Source: Spirochaetia bacterium (GTDB lineage Bacteria > Spirochaetota > Spirochaetia > Treponematales > Breznakiellaceae). From it: a stretch of DNA of 16,196 nucleotides. Shown piece after piece: positions 6,572 through 14,798 of this stretch. The notes below the pieces were generated by a model. The model was not told the origin of the DNA. It did not search any database and saw only the letters and a program-made list of their open reading frames with translations. The stretch lies in NCBI GenBank assembly GCA_026002025.1, contig BOAU01000046.1, positions 1 to 16,196 on the forward strand. The letters are read 5' to 3'. The first letter of the stretch is position 1. Each line of letters opens with the position of its first letter. The position numbers and the translations under genes are program-made.

Positions 6572-6611
6572 TTCTGCCGCGCTTGGGGTGCGGAAGTTTT
6601 TATTGTCCATG

Positions 6612-6657
6612 AAAAAACAGCCCTCAAGCGCACAAAAAGCTCTTGGGGGCTTTTTTT
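6612..6657 (+). terminator. Strong intrinsic terminator abutting the tilS start codon
   Basis: AGCCCTCAAG (6619-6628) pairs with CTTGGGGGCT (6642-6651) to give a 10-bp stem with one G-U pair and a 13-base loop. Seven T bases follow at 6651-6657. An A run at 6612-6617 mirrors the T run, so it could act in both directions. The tilS ATG begins at the very next base (6658), and the 3' arm GGGGG is the only purine-rich stretch that could serve as its ribosome-binding site. Confidence 0.8.
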
Positions 6658-8142
6658 ATGGATAATCCCTTTGAGTCCTCCGTAGCCGCCGGTCTTGGTT
6701 CCTGTCTGCCGGGGACGGTGTTTCTTGCCGCCGTGTCCGGGGGGGCGGATTCTACCGCCATGCTTATTTCCCTCGCCCGGATTCGGGAAACCCGGAATTT
6801 CACCCTTCACTGTATTCATATTGAACATGGTATCAGGCCGATGGATGAAAGCCGGGGGGATGCCGAAGCGGTCCGTTCCCTTTGCCGGGAACTGGATGTC
6901 CCCTGTAAGGTGGTGTCCATCCCGCCGGGGCTTGTCGCGGAAACCGCAAAGCGTTCCGGTTTGGGGATAGAGGCGGCTGCCCGGCAGTACCGCCACCGCG
7001 CTTGGCAGCATGAGGCGCGCCGCATCAAGGCCGCCGCGGTCCTGGTGGCCCACACCTCTGACGATGCCCTGGAAACCGCCCTGATGCGGGTCCTCCGGGG
7101 CTCAGGACCGGCGGGATTGGCCGCCCTGCCCTTGGTCCGGGGCCTTATCCGCCGTCCCCTGCTGCATCTGGGCCGCGCCGATGTGCTCCGCTACCTTGAA
7201 GAACGGGGTGTCCCCTACCGCATTGATTCCACCAACCAGGACAATCAGTACCTCCGTAACCGGATCCGCAACCGGCTTATCCCCCTTTTGGAAGAACTCT
7301 TCCCCTACTGGAAAAAAGGCGTAACCGCCATGGCGGAAACCCAGAGCCTGACCGCGGTTTTTCTTACCGGTGAGGCCCGGCAGCGGGTGGTTTGGGAACC
7401 CCTGCCGGAACAGCCGACAGCGCTGCAAACCGATGCAGAAACTTTTTTTGCCCAGCCTGACATCATCCGGGAGGAGGCCCTCTTCCAGGGGATAGACGCC
7501 TTCAAAGTTCTTTTGAAAGAGACCGGCCGCAGAGATATCGAAAATGCCGATGACAGGTTTGCGGGAAATGCCCCGGTAAAACGTTCCAGTCTTCGGCTTT
7601 TTGCTGCGGCGGGGGAAGCACCGCAATCCGTTCCCCTTGTGCTGGATCTGGGTTTTTGCCGAATCAGCATAAAGGGCCCCAATATTGTGATTGAACCGGG
7701 CAAAAATGAGGTTTGGGAGGCGGGTTTTTCGCTGTTGATCAAAGAGCAGGGAATATATAAACTTGAAAACGATATTGTTTCGGGATTTTCCCTTGAAGTG
7801 CGTCCTTTTAAAGTGCGGGAATCGGCGGCTCTGAGCGCCGGGAAAGAGCGGGCAAATGGGTTTTACGCCGCGCTTCCCCTGGTTCTGCGGCCCGCTTTTA
7901 ATGATGATTTTATCATTTTGAAGACAGGACAACGGCTTTCCCTCGCCGATGTACGGGGCAGAACAGAATTCAGAAACACTGTGGCGATATATGCCGCAGC
8001 CGATTGCCGGGGGGTCACTGCCTTTATCGGTGCAGGCCCCGATAGAACGATACGTGTACTATGCAGAGAAGATAAGCCCTTCGGGGCTTCTTCCTTTTTT
8101 GTGGCGCTAAGCCAGAAACATACCGGGGGTATTGATGCCTAA
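6658..8142 (+). CDS. tilS: tRNA(Ile)-lysidine synthase
   Basis: TilS uses ATP and lysine to convert C34 of the minor tRNA-Ile(CAU) to lysidine, changing it from a methionine to an isoleucine (AUA) reader, an essential step. The 494-residue product shows the PP-loop SGGADS at 27-32, IEHGIRP at 55-61, AHTSDDALET at 131-140, and the family signature IDSTNQDNQYLRNRIRN at 189-205. The C-terminal part from about 430 is poorly conserved but is in the place of the TilS C-terminal tRNA-binding domain. The ATG at 6658 directly follows a terminator T run. There is no canonical Shine-Dalgarno sequence, only GGGGG at 6645-6649. It overlaps ftsH by 8 bp. Confidence 0.93.
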   Translation: MDNPFESSVAAGLGSCLPGTVFLAAVSGGADSTAMLISLARIRETRNFTLHCIHIEHGIRPMDESRGDAEAVRSLCRELDVPCKVVSIPPGLVAETAKRSGLGIEAAARQYRHRAWQHEARRIKAAAVLVAHTSDDALETALMRVLRGSGPAGLAALPLVRGLIRRPLLHLGRADVLRYLEERGVPYRIDSTNQDNQYLRNRIRNRLIPLLEELFPYWKKGVTAMAETQSLTAVFLTGEARQRVVWEPLPEQPTALQTDAETFFAQPDIIREEALFQGIDAFKVLLKETGRRDIENADDRFAGNAPVKRSSLRLFAAAGEAPQSVPLVLDLGFCRISIKGPNIVIEPGKNEVWEAGFSLLIKEQGIYKLENDIVSGFSLEVRPFKVRESAALSAGKERANGFYAALPLVLRPAFNDDFIILKTGQRLSLADVRGRTEFRNTVAIYAAADCRGVTAFIGAGPDRTIRVLCREDKPFGASSFFVALSQKHTGGIDA

Positions 8143-10069
8143 CGATCAGAACGACAAGACGCCGCTGCCGCCTCGCCCGAATTTGCAGGGGGGACGGCCC
8201 AATCGTTTTGCCCTGATTTTCTTTGTGCTCATGGTGGGCCTCTTTGTGGCCTATTTTTTCAGGGGCGATACCACTGCGGTACGGAACATCCGCTATTCGG
8301 ACTTTATCCACTATCTGGACCAGAATCAGGTAGAGTCGGTCACCATCCGCGATAACAACACGGTTGATATCTTCCTTAAGGGCTCTTCCGGGGCCGACGT
8401 TCCCATGAGGACCTTGATTCCCTACCAGGACCCCGGTCTGCTGGCGAGCCTCCGGGAGAAGAACATCAACGTGTCCGGGGCTGTCACCGGGATCACCCCC
8501 ATGCGGCTGCTGCTGGAGTTCCTCCCCTGGATCATCGGCTTCGGCTTCATCTGGTTTATGATGCGGAACATGCAGGGCACGGGGAACAAGGCCTTTCAGT
8601 TCGGCAAGAGCCGGGCCAAACGTTACCATGAAGAGGGCAAAAAGGTCAGTTTTGCCGATGTGGCGGGCCAGAAGGACGCCAAGTACGAGCTTGAAGAGGT
8701 GGTGGCCTTCCTTAAAAATCCCCAGAAGTTTACCAAGATGGGGGCCCGGATTCCCAAGGGGGTGCTTTTGGTGGGGATGCCCGGAACCGGCAAGACCCTG
8801 ATGGCCCGTGCGGTGGCGGGGGAGGCCGGTGTGGCCTATTTCCACATGTCCGGTTCGGATTTTGTGGAGATGTTTGTGGGTGTCGGGGCCAGCCGGGTCC
8901 GGGACCTTTTTGAGCAGGGCCGCAAGAGCGCCCCCTGCATCATCTTTATTGATGAACTTGACGCGGTGGGCCGCACCCGGGGCGCCGGTTACGGCGGCGG
9001 CCACGATGAGCGGGAACAGACCTTAAATCAGCTTTTGGTCGAGATGGACGGCTTCGACTCCAAGGACGGGGTGATCATCCTGGCGGCCACCAACCGCCCG
9101 GACGTGCTTGACCCGGCCTTGCTGCGGCCCGGCCGCTTCGATAGGCAGGTGGTGGTTGCCATGCCCGACATCAAGGAGCGGGAGGCCATCCTCCAGATCC
9201 ACTCTTCCAAGATTCCCTTGGGGCAGGACATCGATCTTTCCCGCATCGCCCGGGCCACACCGGGGATGAGCGGCGCGGACATCGCCAATTTAGTGAACGA
9301 GGCGGCCCTTTATGCGGCCCGCCAGGACAAGCCTGCGGTGGAAATGCCCGATTTTGAGGAAGCCCGCGACAAGATCCTCATGGGGGTGGCCCGGACAACC
9401 CTGGTGATCTCCGACAAGGAGCGCCGGATGACCGCCATCCACGAGGCGGGGCATACGGTGCTTCACTATTTCCTTAAAAACGCCGATCCCCTCCATAAAG
9501 TCACCATCGTGCCCCATGGCCGGGCCCTGGGAATGGCCATGTCCCTCCCCGAAGAGGACAGCTACAGCCGTACCAGGGGCTGGATCGAGGACCGGATCGT
9601 GATCTGTTACGGCGGCTGGATTGCGGAAAAGCTTTTCTATGATGAAACCACCACCGGCACCAAGCAGGACATTCAGCAGGCCAGCGAAATGGCCCGCCAC
9701 ATGGTCTGTGAGTGGGGCATGGCGGAGGAAGTGGGGCCCATTGCCTATGGTCAGGAAGATGAGCCCATCTTCATCGGCAAGGAAATTGCCCGGCACAAGG
9801 ACTATTCGGAAGACACCGCCCGGAAGATTGACCAAGCGGTAAAGGAAATCCTCGACAGGTGCCGGCAATCCGCCCAAAGCATTCTGGAAGCCCATAAAAC
9901 GGAACTGGAAAAACTTGCCGATGAGCTCATGGCACGGGAAACCCTGATAGATGATGAGGTGCGGACAATCCTGGGTCTGTCCCCACGGGAAGATAACCAT
10001 TCCTTTGTGCCCGGTAAAGATGAAACTCCCGGCGCCCAGCCTGCGGAGCCCGGTCCTGCGGGGAACTGA
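8135..10069 (+). CDS. ftsH: ATP-dependent zinc metalloprotease FtsH
   Basis: FtsH is a membrane-anchored hexameric AAA+ protease that degrades misassembled membrane proteins and regulators. The 644-residue product has two membrane segments (about 24-43 and 128-148) around a small periplasmic domain. The AAA module carries Walker A GMPGTGKT at 214-221 (GPPGTGKT is usual), pore loop [11 protein letters not shown], Walker [12 protein letters not shown] and the second region of homology [12 protein letters not shown]. The protease domain has the zinc site HEAGH at 436-440 and the later aspartate ligand in [13 protein letters not shown] 8135 lies inside the tilS end, with GGGGGT upstream. The next gene begins 1 bp after its stop. 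Confidence 0.98.
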   Translation: MPNDQNDKTPLPPRPNLQGGRPNRFALIFFVLMVGLFVAYFFRGDTTAVRNIRYSDFIHYLDQNQVESVTIRDNNTVDIFLKGSSGADVPMRTLIPYQDPGLLASLREKNINVSGAVTGITPMRLLLEFLPWIIGFGFIWFMMRNMQGTGNKAFQFGKSRAKRYHEEGKKVSFADVAGQKDAKYELEEVVAFLKNPQKFTKMGARIPKGVLLVGMPGTGKTLMARAVAGEAGVAYFHMSGSDFVEMFVGVGASRVRDLFEQGRKSAPCIIFIDELDAVGRTRGAGYGGGHDEREQTLNQLLVEMDGFDSKDGVIILAATNRPDVLDPALLRPGRFDRQVVVAMPDIKEREAILQIHSSKIPLGQDIDLSRIARATPGMSGADIANLVNEAALYAARQDKPAVEMPDFEEARDKILMGVARTTLVISDKERRMTAIHEAGHTVLHYFLKNADPLHKVTIVPHGRALGMAMSLPEEDSYSRTRGWIEDRIVICYGGWIAEKLFYDETTTGTKQDIQQASEMARHMVCEWGMAEEVGPIAYGQEDEPIFIGKEIARHKDYSEDTARKIDQAVKEILDRCRQSAQSILEAHKTELEKLADELMARETLIDDEVRTILGLSPREDNHSFVPGKDETPGAQPAEPGPAGN

Positions 10070-10070
10070 T

Positions 10071-11780
10071 ATGTCCCTTAACCGGGGCCAATGGCTGTGG
10101 CCTTTGTTCAGACTATTACCGCGTTTTTTATTCATGCTGTTTATGCTTATCCCGGCTGTTGCGGGGTTTTCCCAAACAGGGACCGGGGTTTCTGCCGCTG
10201 CGGCGGAGCTGTATACCGCATGGGCGGAGCAGGCCATAAACGATGGCCGCTGGCCTGAGGCCATCGCCATTCTGGAACGGGGCGGGGACTTTGCCGATGT
10301 GTCCTCGGATATTTCGTTTCTCCTGGCAAAAGCCCGTTACCATGAAAACAGCCCCTGCGGCGCGGTGCTTGAGGCATTGAGCCGCGGCTTCGAGGCTGGC
10401 CGCTGGACAAAATACTCCGCCGCAGAGGCCCGGCTTCTGGAAGCGGAAATTTTGATCCGGCTGCGGAATTTTACCGGGGCGATTCAAGCTCTGTCCCTGA
10501 CCCCCTTGGATGCTGATACCGCCCGGCTGCGCTTGTTGGCATTAAAGGGCTTGCCCGACAAAGCAGAATTCCGCCGCGTAATGGCGGAAACTCTGGACCG
10601 TTATCCCCGCGATCCCCGTTTGGTGGAAATCCTTTTTGCCTATGCTTTGGTTAAAAATCCTGAAGAAAACGATCTGGACCTGATTTCCCTTGCCCTGCGG
10701 TGGCTCCCCTATCTTTTGGAGGCCGCGCCTCATCTTGCCTATATGGCGGCCCCCTTTATCCGGGACACCGCAGAAGCCCGCCGCCTGGTGCAGGCATACC
10801 GTGCCGTGGAGAAGCCCGATCCCGCATCCATTCCGGTAAGCCTCAACCTGGGCCTGATAGACGAAGCGCAGGCCATAGAGGAACTCTTCGCGAGTTTCGG
10901 CAGCCCGGCGGACCGGGTGATCAATAAGGACCTGATCCTTTCGGTATGGGCTCTCCTCCGCAACCAGGAAGGCCGGACTTTGTTCAAACGAAACCTTCTG
11001 GGCTTCTCCGGCCTTATTACGGAAGACGCCGACAGGGACGCTTATCCTGAAACCCGTACATACTATCGGAACGGGGTCATAGAGGGTTATTTTCTGGATG
11101 CGGATCAGGACGGCCTTACGGAACTGCATATCAATTTTGCCGCCGGGCTTCCCTTCCGCGCCGAACAGGTAATCGATGCTGAACCTGCCGCCGAAGCTGC
11201 GGACCAAGGTTCCCCTCTGAAGGTATATATCGACTGGGAACAGTACCCGGCGGTGCGGCGGGTGGAGCTTGAAAAGACCGCCTATATCCCCCGGCCCGGC
11301 GAATTCCGTTATACCCCCATCCGCTTTTCCGAGCTGACCGGGGGCGATGGGGAGCCGGGGCTCCGGTATCCCGAAGGGAATATGCAGCAGGCCCGGCTTA
11401 ACCGGCGGATTCTTGTTTCTTTTGCCCTGCGGATAGAGCGGCCCAGCGCGGAATTTAAGGACGCCGTGGAAATTATCGATATGGAAAACGGCATCCCCTG
11501 GCGGGCAGTCGAATACCTTGCGGGCCGCCCGGTGGCGGTGACCGAATTTGTGCGGGGACAGAGGACTGTTCAGCGTCTGGATATGGACCTTGATTCCCGG
11601 ATGGAGACGGTGCGGCATTTCCGCAGCGATGGTTCCATTGAATCCATCGAAAGTGATTGGGACGGAAACGGAACCTTTGAAATCGGGGAGCAATTTCTTC
11701 TTGATGGAAGTATAATCTATTCATGGGACACCAACGGGGATGGCCTTCGGGATCATTCCGAGACAAGGCAGGGGAATTAA
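10071..11780 (+). CDS. Exported protein of unknown function with helical repeats and Asp-rich calcium-type loops
   Basis: I do not recognise a named family. The 569-residue product begins with a signal peptide or anchor (basic start, then hydrophobic residues 11-33), so it is periplasmic or membrane-attached. Residues about 42-300 are helix-rich with TPR-like spacing (for example AELYTAWAEQAINDGRWPEA and AEARLLEAEILIRLRNFTGA). The C-terminal half is strand-rich and contains five Asp/Asn-rich loops resembling EF-hand or dockerin calcium sites: DADRDAYPE (319), DADQDGLTEL (343), DMDLDSRME (504), DWDGNGTFE (529) and DTNGDGLRD (553). ATG 10071 is 1 bp after the ftsH stop, so translation is probably coupled. 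The next gene starts 4 bp after its stop. The setting suggests an envelope role beside FtsH and the HtrA-like protease. Confidence 0.8.
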   Translation: MSLNRGQWLWPLFRLLPRFLFMLFMLIPAVAGFSQTGTGVSAAAAELYTAWAEQAINDGRWPEAIAILERGGDFADVSSDISFLLAKARYHENSPCGAVLEALSRGFEAGRWTKYSAAEARLLEAEILIRLRNFTGAIQALSLTPLDADTARLRLLALKGLPDKAEFRRVMAETLDRYPRDPRLVEILFAYALVKNPEENDLDLISLALRWLPYLLEAAPHLAYMAAPFIRDTAEARRLVQAYRAVEKPDPASIPVSLNLGLIDEAQAIEELFASFGSPADRVINKDLILSVWALLRNQEGRTLFKRNLLGFSGLITEDADRDAYPETRTYYRNGVIEGYFLDADQDGLTELHINFAAGLPFRAEQVIDAEPAAEAADQGSPLKVYIDWEQYPAVRRVELEKTAYIPRPGEFRYTPIRFSELTGGDGEPGLRYPEGNMQQARLNRRILVSFALRIERPSAEFKDAVEIIDMENGIPWRAVEYLAGRPVAVTEFVRGQRTVQRLDMDLDSRMETVRHFRSDGSIESIESDWDGNGTFEIGEQFLLDGSIIYSWDTNGDGLRDHSETRQGN

Positions 11781-11784
11781 GCTG

Positions 11785-13644
11785 ATGCAGCGCGGGGGGA
11801 ATGGATTGCGGCGCAGGAGTATTCCGAAAAGTTTTTTCCTCTTTGGGGCCCTGCTCCTTGCGTTTCTCCCCCTGTCCTGTTTGTCCTCCGCAACTCAGGA
11901 AAAACGGCTTGCCCCCCGCCGCCCTGCCAATGAATTCAGACTGGATGATATCCGCCGTCAGGCGGCCGAAGATCCCGCCCGGGCAATTCATCTTATTGGA
12001 GCGTACCGTCTTATGTATGTCCCCGAAGGGGCGGACCTTGAAGTCCTGGATACCCTGGAAGCGGACGCGGTTGAGAATTTGAAAAAGGCCCAGCTCGAGG
12101 CGATAAGCGGTGAACGCTGGGATGACGCCGCCTCTCTGGCCCGTTCTCTTGCGAGCCTGGGGGTATCGGTGGAAAACACCGGGGATGAGCCTGATTTTGT
12201 CCTGGCCAACGCGAAAAAGCTTTTGAATGACGGGAATGATCTTGGGGCCTTTCTGGCGGCGGTCCGTGCCCACGGCCTGCGGCCCCTGGATTTTGAGGAT
12301 GCCCTCCGTTTCCTTGAACATGCGGTACAGGTCAGGCAGCGCCGGACCGCGGCCTTTTTCCTTGCCGCTGCGGAATCGGCGGAGGACAGCGGGGGTATTC
12401 CCGCGTCACTCAGGCGGTATGCCGAAGGGCGGGACAGCCCGCAGGATATGATAAAGGGGGTTGCCACGGTATTGGTGGACCGGGGCTACCGGATTGAAAA
12501 GGGCCGGGGTTACCGGGATCAGGTGCTGGGCTCCGCCTTTTTTGTGGATGCCTCCGGGCTTTTGATCACCAATTATCACGTTATTGAGAGCGAAGTGGAC
12601 CCCTCCTACGAGGGTTATTCCCGGATGTTTATCAGGATGGGGGATTCCGCCAGCGCCCGTGTCCCCGCAAAAGTGATTGGCTGGGACAAGGCCATGGACC
12701 TGGCCCTTATCAAGACTGAGCTGAGCCCCGAATATGTTTTTTCCGTGGTGGACCGGGTGATTCCCCATGTGGGGGATACCGTATTGGCAATCGGCTCACC
12801 GGGGGGGCTTGAAAAGACCGTTACCTCGGGGATCGTTTCCACCTTAAGCAGGCGCTTTTTGCAGATCGGGGATGTGATCCAGATTGACGCCGCGGTGAAC
12901 CACGGCAACTCCGGGGGGCCCGTGGTGGACCCTTCAGGGCGGCTGGTGGGGATTGTCTTTGCGGGGATTGAACAGTATCCGGGGCTCAACTTTGCCGTCC
13001 CCGCGGAACGGCTTGCCGCCGCCCTGCCGGCAATGATCCGGGGGGGGAAGGCAGAGCGGCCCTGGCTTGGGCTTACGGTGAGCGAAACCTCCGCCGGGGC
13101 GGAGATCATCTATGCCGCGCCCGCTACCCCCGCCTCGGACCAGCAGATCGCCGAGGGCTCCCTTATCAAAACCATTAACGGCGAAGCAATAAGGGCTGCC
13201 CAGGGGCTCCTTATCCCGGCGCTGCAGGATCTGCTCTACCCAACCCGGCCCGGGGAACTGGTTGCCCTGGAAACGGCCATCGGCAAAGACGGTGAAATCA
13301 GCCGCCGGGTTTTGATGACCGTTCCCCGCCCGGATGTTCCCCTGGCTGCCGCCGCGAAGATCGACAGCCGGGAGCGGATAGCGGCGCCCCTCTTCGGCCT
13401 CATCCTGGCGCCCACGGTGGGCAAATCCTTTTCCCCCTCGTACCTGGTAAAAAAGGTCGTCCGGGGCTCCATCGCCGATGAGGCGGGGCTTTCAGAGCAG
13501 GACCCGGTTTCCATCACGGGCTTCCGCGTCCTGGAAAAGGACGGCTATGCCCTGATGGAGATCAACGTTAAAAAGCGGCGCATGGGCTATATGGAAACCA
13601 CCATGCAGCTTCCGGCGGCCCTGGATTCGCCGGACACACTGTAG
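11785..13644 (+). CDS. HtrA/DegP-like trypsin-fold serine protease, probable lipoprotein
   Basis: The product has 619 residues. A basic N-terminus is followed by a hydrophobic stretch (16-31) and a lipobox-like LPLSC with the Cys at 32, so it is probably a lipoprotein. Residues about 50-220 are helical and alanine-rich, with possible TPR-like repeats. The trypsin-like domain (about 245-440) has a complete triad: H265 in TNYHV, D305 in MDLALIK and S376 in GNSGGP, with GSAFFVD as the usual domain start. C-terminal regions (about 440-610) look like one or two PDZ domains. ATG 11785 is preferred to the upstream ATG 11740, which lies inside the previous gene and would push the signal sequence inward. 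Such proteases degrade or refold misfolded exported proteins. It belongs to the ftsH operon. Confidence 0.88.
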   Translation: MQRGGNGLRRRSIPKSFFLFGALLLAFLPLSCLSSATQEKRLAPRRPANEFRLDDIRRQAAEDPARAIHLIGAYRLMYVPEGADLEVLDTLEADAVENLKKAQLEAISGERWDDAASLARSLASLGVSVENTGDEPDFVLANAKKLLNDGNDLGAFLAAVRAHGLRPLDFEDALRFLEHAVQVRQRRTAAFFLAAAESAEDSGGIPASLRRYAEGRDSPQDMIKGVATVLVDRGYRIEKGRGYRDQVLGSAFFVDASGLLITNYHVIESEVDPSYEGYSRMFIRMGDSASARVPAKVIGWDKAMDLALIKTELSPEYVFSVVDRVIPHVGDTVLAIGSPGGLEKTVTSGIVSTLSRRFLQIGDVIQIDAAVNHGNSGGPVVDPSGRLVGIVFAGIEQYPGLNFAVPAERLAAALPAMIRGGKAERPWLGLTVSETSAGAEIIYAAPATPASDQQIAEGSLIKTINGEAIRAAQGLLIPALQDLLYPTRPGELVALETAIGKDGEISRRVLMTVPRPDVPLAAAAKIDSRERIAAPLFGLILAPTVGKSFSPSYLVKKVVRGSIADEAGLSEQDPVSITGFRVLEKDGYALMEINVKKRRMGYMETTMQLPAALDSPDTL

Positions 13645-13652
13645 GGGGAAGG

Positions 13653-14798
13653 ATGAAACAGACACGCAGCGTTTTTGCGGAATTGGGAATTTCGGAAGAT
13701 GAAATAGACCGGCGCGTCAGGGAATGCTGGCAGGCAATTTTTGAAGGTCCGGATCGCTTTTATTTTGAGGCCCCGGACAATACGGGTTTTATGACCGATA
13801 CGGGCAATAACGATGCCCGCACCGAAGGCATGTCCTACGGGATGATGATGGCGGTTCAAATGGACCGGCAGGATATTTTTGACCGCATCTGGAAATGGGC
13901 AAATACCTTTATGCTGATGCACGAGGGAAAACATCGGGGCTACTTTGCCTGGTCCTGCAAGCTTGACGGGACCAAAAACGCCTGGGGACCGGCGCCTGAC
14001 GGTGAAGAATATTTCGCCATGGCCCTGTTTTTCGCATCCGGCCGCTGGGGTGACGGAGAAGGTATCTATAACTATTCCGTGGAGGCCCGGAATCTCCTGG
14101 CAACCTGCGTCCACCAGGGCAGCCGCGCCGGTGACCCACCGGATTCCTGCCCCATGTGGGAAGCCTCGAACCACCTTATCAAATTTATTCCCGACTGCGG
14201 CTTTTCCGACCCCTCCTATCACCTTCCCCATTTTTATGAACTCTTTGGGGATCGGGCGGAGCCGGCGGATCGCCCCTTCTGGAAGGAAGCGGCCCGTGCC
14301 AGCCGGGATTATATCGCCCTCTCCTGCGATAAAAAAACCGGTCTCGCCCCGGAATACGCCGATTACGATGGGACCGCCAATTCCAAGGGTCCCCCAACGG
14401 ACCACGGCGACTTTTACAGCGATGCCTACCGGGTTGCCCTCAATATCGGGCTGGACAGTCTCTGGTTCGGTCACACCGAGGCCCTTTCCGCCGCTACGGG
14501 GCGGCTCCTTTCCTTCTTTGCCGACAAGGACAGCGCGGATTACCGGCGTTACAAAATCGACGGCACCGCACTGGAAGCCAAGGCTCTGCACCCGGTGGGG
14601 CTTATCGCGACAAACGCCGCCGCAGCCCCTGCGGTACTGGGGGCAAGCTCCCGGACAGCGGAAGAAAAGGCCGCCGCGGAAAAAGCGGTCCGCCTCTTTT
14701 TGAATACCCCGCCCCGGACCGGGGATCGCCGGTATTACGATAACTGCCTCTACTTTTTTTCCTTGCTCGTTTTAAGCGGCAGGTACAGGATTTATTAA
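13653..14798 (+). CDS. Reducing-end xylose-releasing exo-oligoxylanase (GH8, Rex type)
   Basis: This family removes single xylose units from the reducing end of short xylo-oligosaccharides inside the cell. The 381-residue product is close to the length of Bacillus halodurans Rex. It shares long typical segments: FAELGISEDEIDRRV near the start, TGNNDARTEGMSYGMMMAVQ (51-69 region) with likely acid E58, GPAPDGEEYFAMALFFASGR (112-131), SDPSYHLPHFYELF, and LAPEYADYDG followed by HGDFYSDAYR, which holds the likely general base Asp (D253 or D257). There is no signal peptide, in keeping with a cytoplasmic enzyme acting on imported oligomers. A GGGGGAAGG stretch precedes the ATG. The gene begins 8 bp after the protease gene and its stop overlaps the lepA start (TAATG). 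Confidence 0.92.
   Translation: MKQTRSVFAELGISEDEIDRRVRECWQAIFEGPDRFYFEAPDNTGFMTDTGNNDARTEGMSYGMMMAVQMDRQDIFDRIWKWANTFMLMHEGKHRGYFAWSCKLDGTKNAWGPAPDGEEYFAMALFFASGRWGDGEGIYNYSVEARNLLATCVHQGSRAGDPPDSCPMWEASNHLIKFIPDCGFSDPSYHLPHFYELFGDRAEPADRPFWKEAARASRDYIALSCDKKTGLAPEYADYDGTANSKGPPTDHGDFYSDAYRVALNIGLDSLWFGHTEALSAATGRLLSFFADKDSADYRRYKIDGTALEAKALHPVGLIATNAAAAPAVLGASSRTAEEKAAAEKAVRLFLNTPPRTGDRRYYDNCLYFFSLLVLSGRYRIY

Noticed and set aside
8774..8797. FtsH Walker A reads GMPGTGKT instead of GPPGTGKT
   Set aside because: The changed residue is not catalytic and the GxxGxGK[ST] core is intact, so it was not raised as a separate finding.
8024..9004. Antisense frame (326 codons) opposite the tilS end and ftsH
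   Set aside because: The sense strand encodes highly conserved FtsH, and the antisense product is compositionally odd (rich in His, Pro, Gly).
10542..11693. Long open frame (383 codons) on the minus strand opposite the exported protein gene
   Set aside because: High G+C coding DNA gives long open antisense frames. It has no ribosome-binding site or family motif, while the + strand frame has a signal peptide and coupled start.
11740..11784. Upstream ATG 11740 as the start of the HtrA-like protease
   Set aside because: It overlaps the preceding gene by 41 bp and puts 15 extra polar residues before the basic signal start. ATG 11785 gives a normal lipoprotein signal.
13587..14591. Long antisense frame opposite the GH8 gene
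   Set aside because: The + strand is unmistakably GH8 along its length, and the antisense product resembles nothing and has no start signals.
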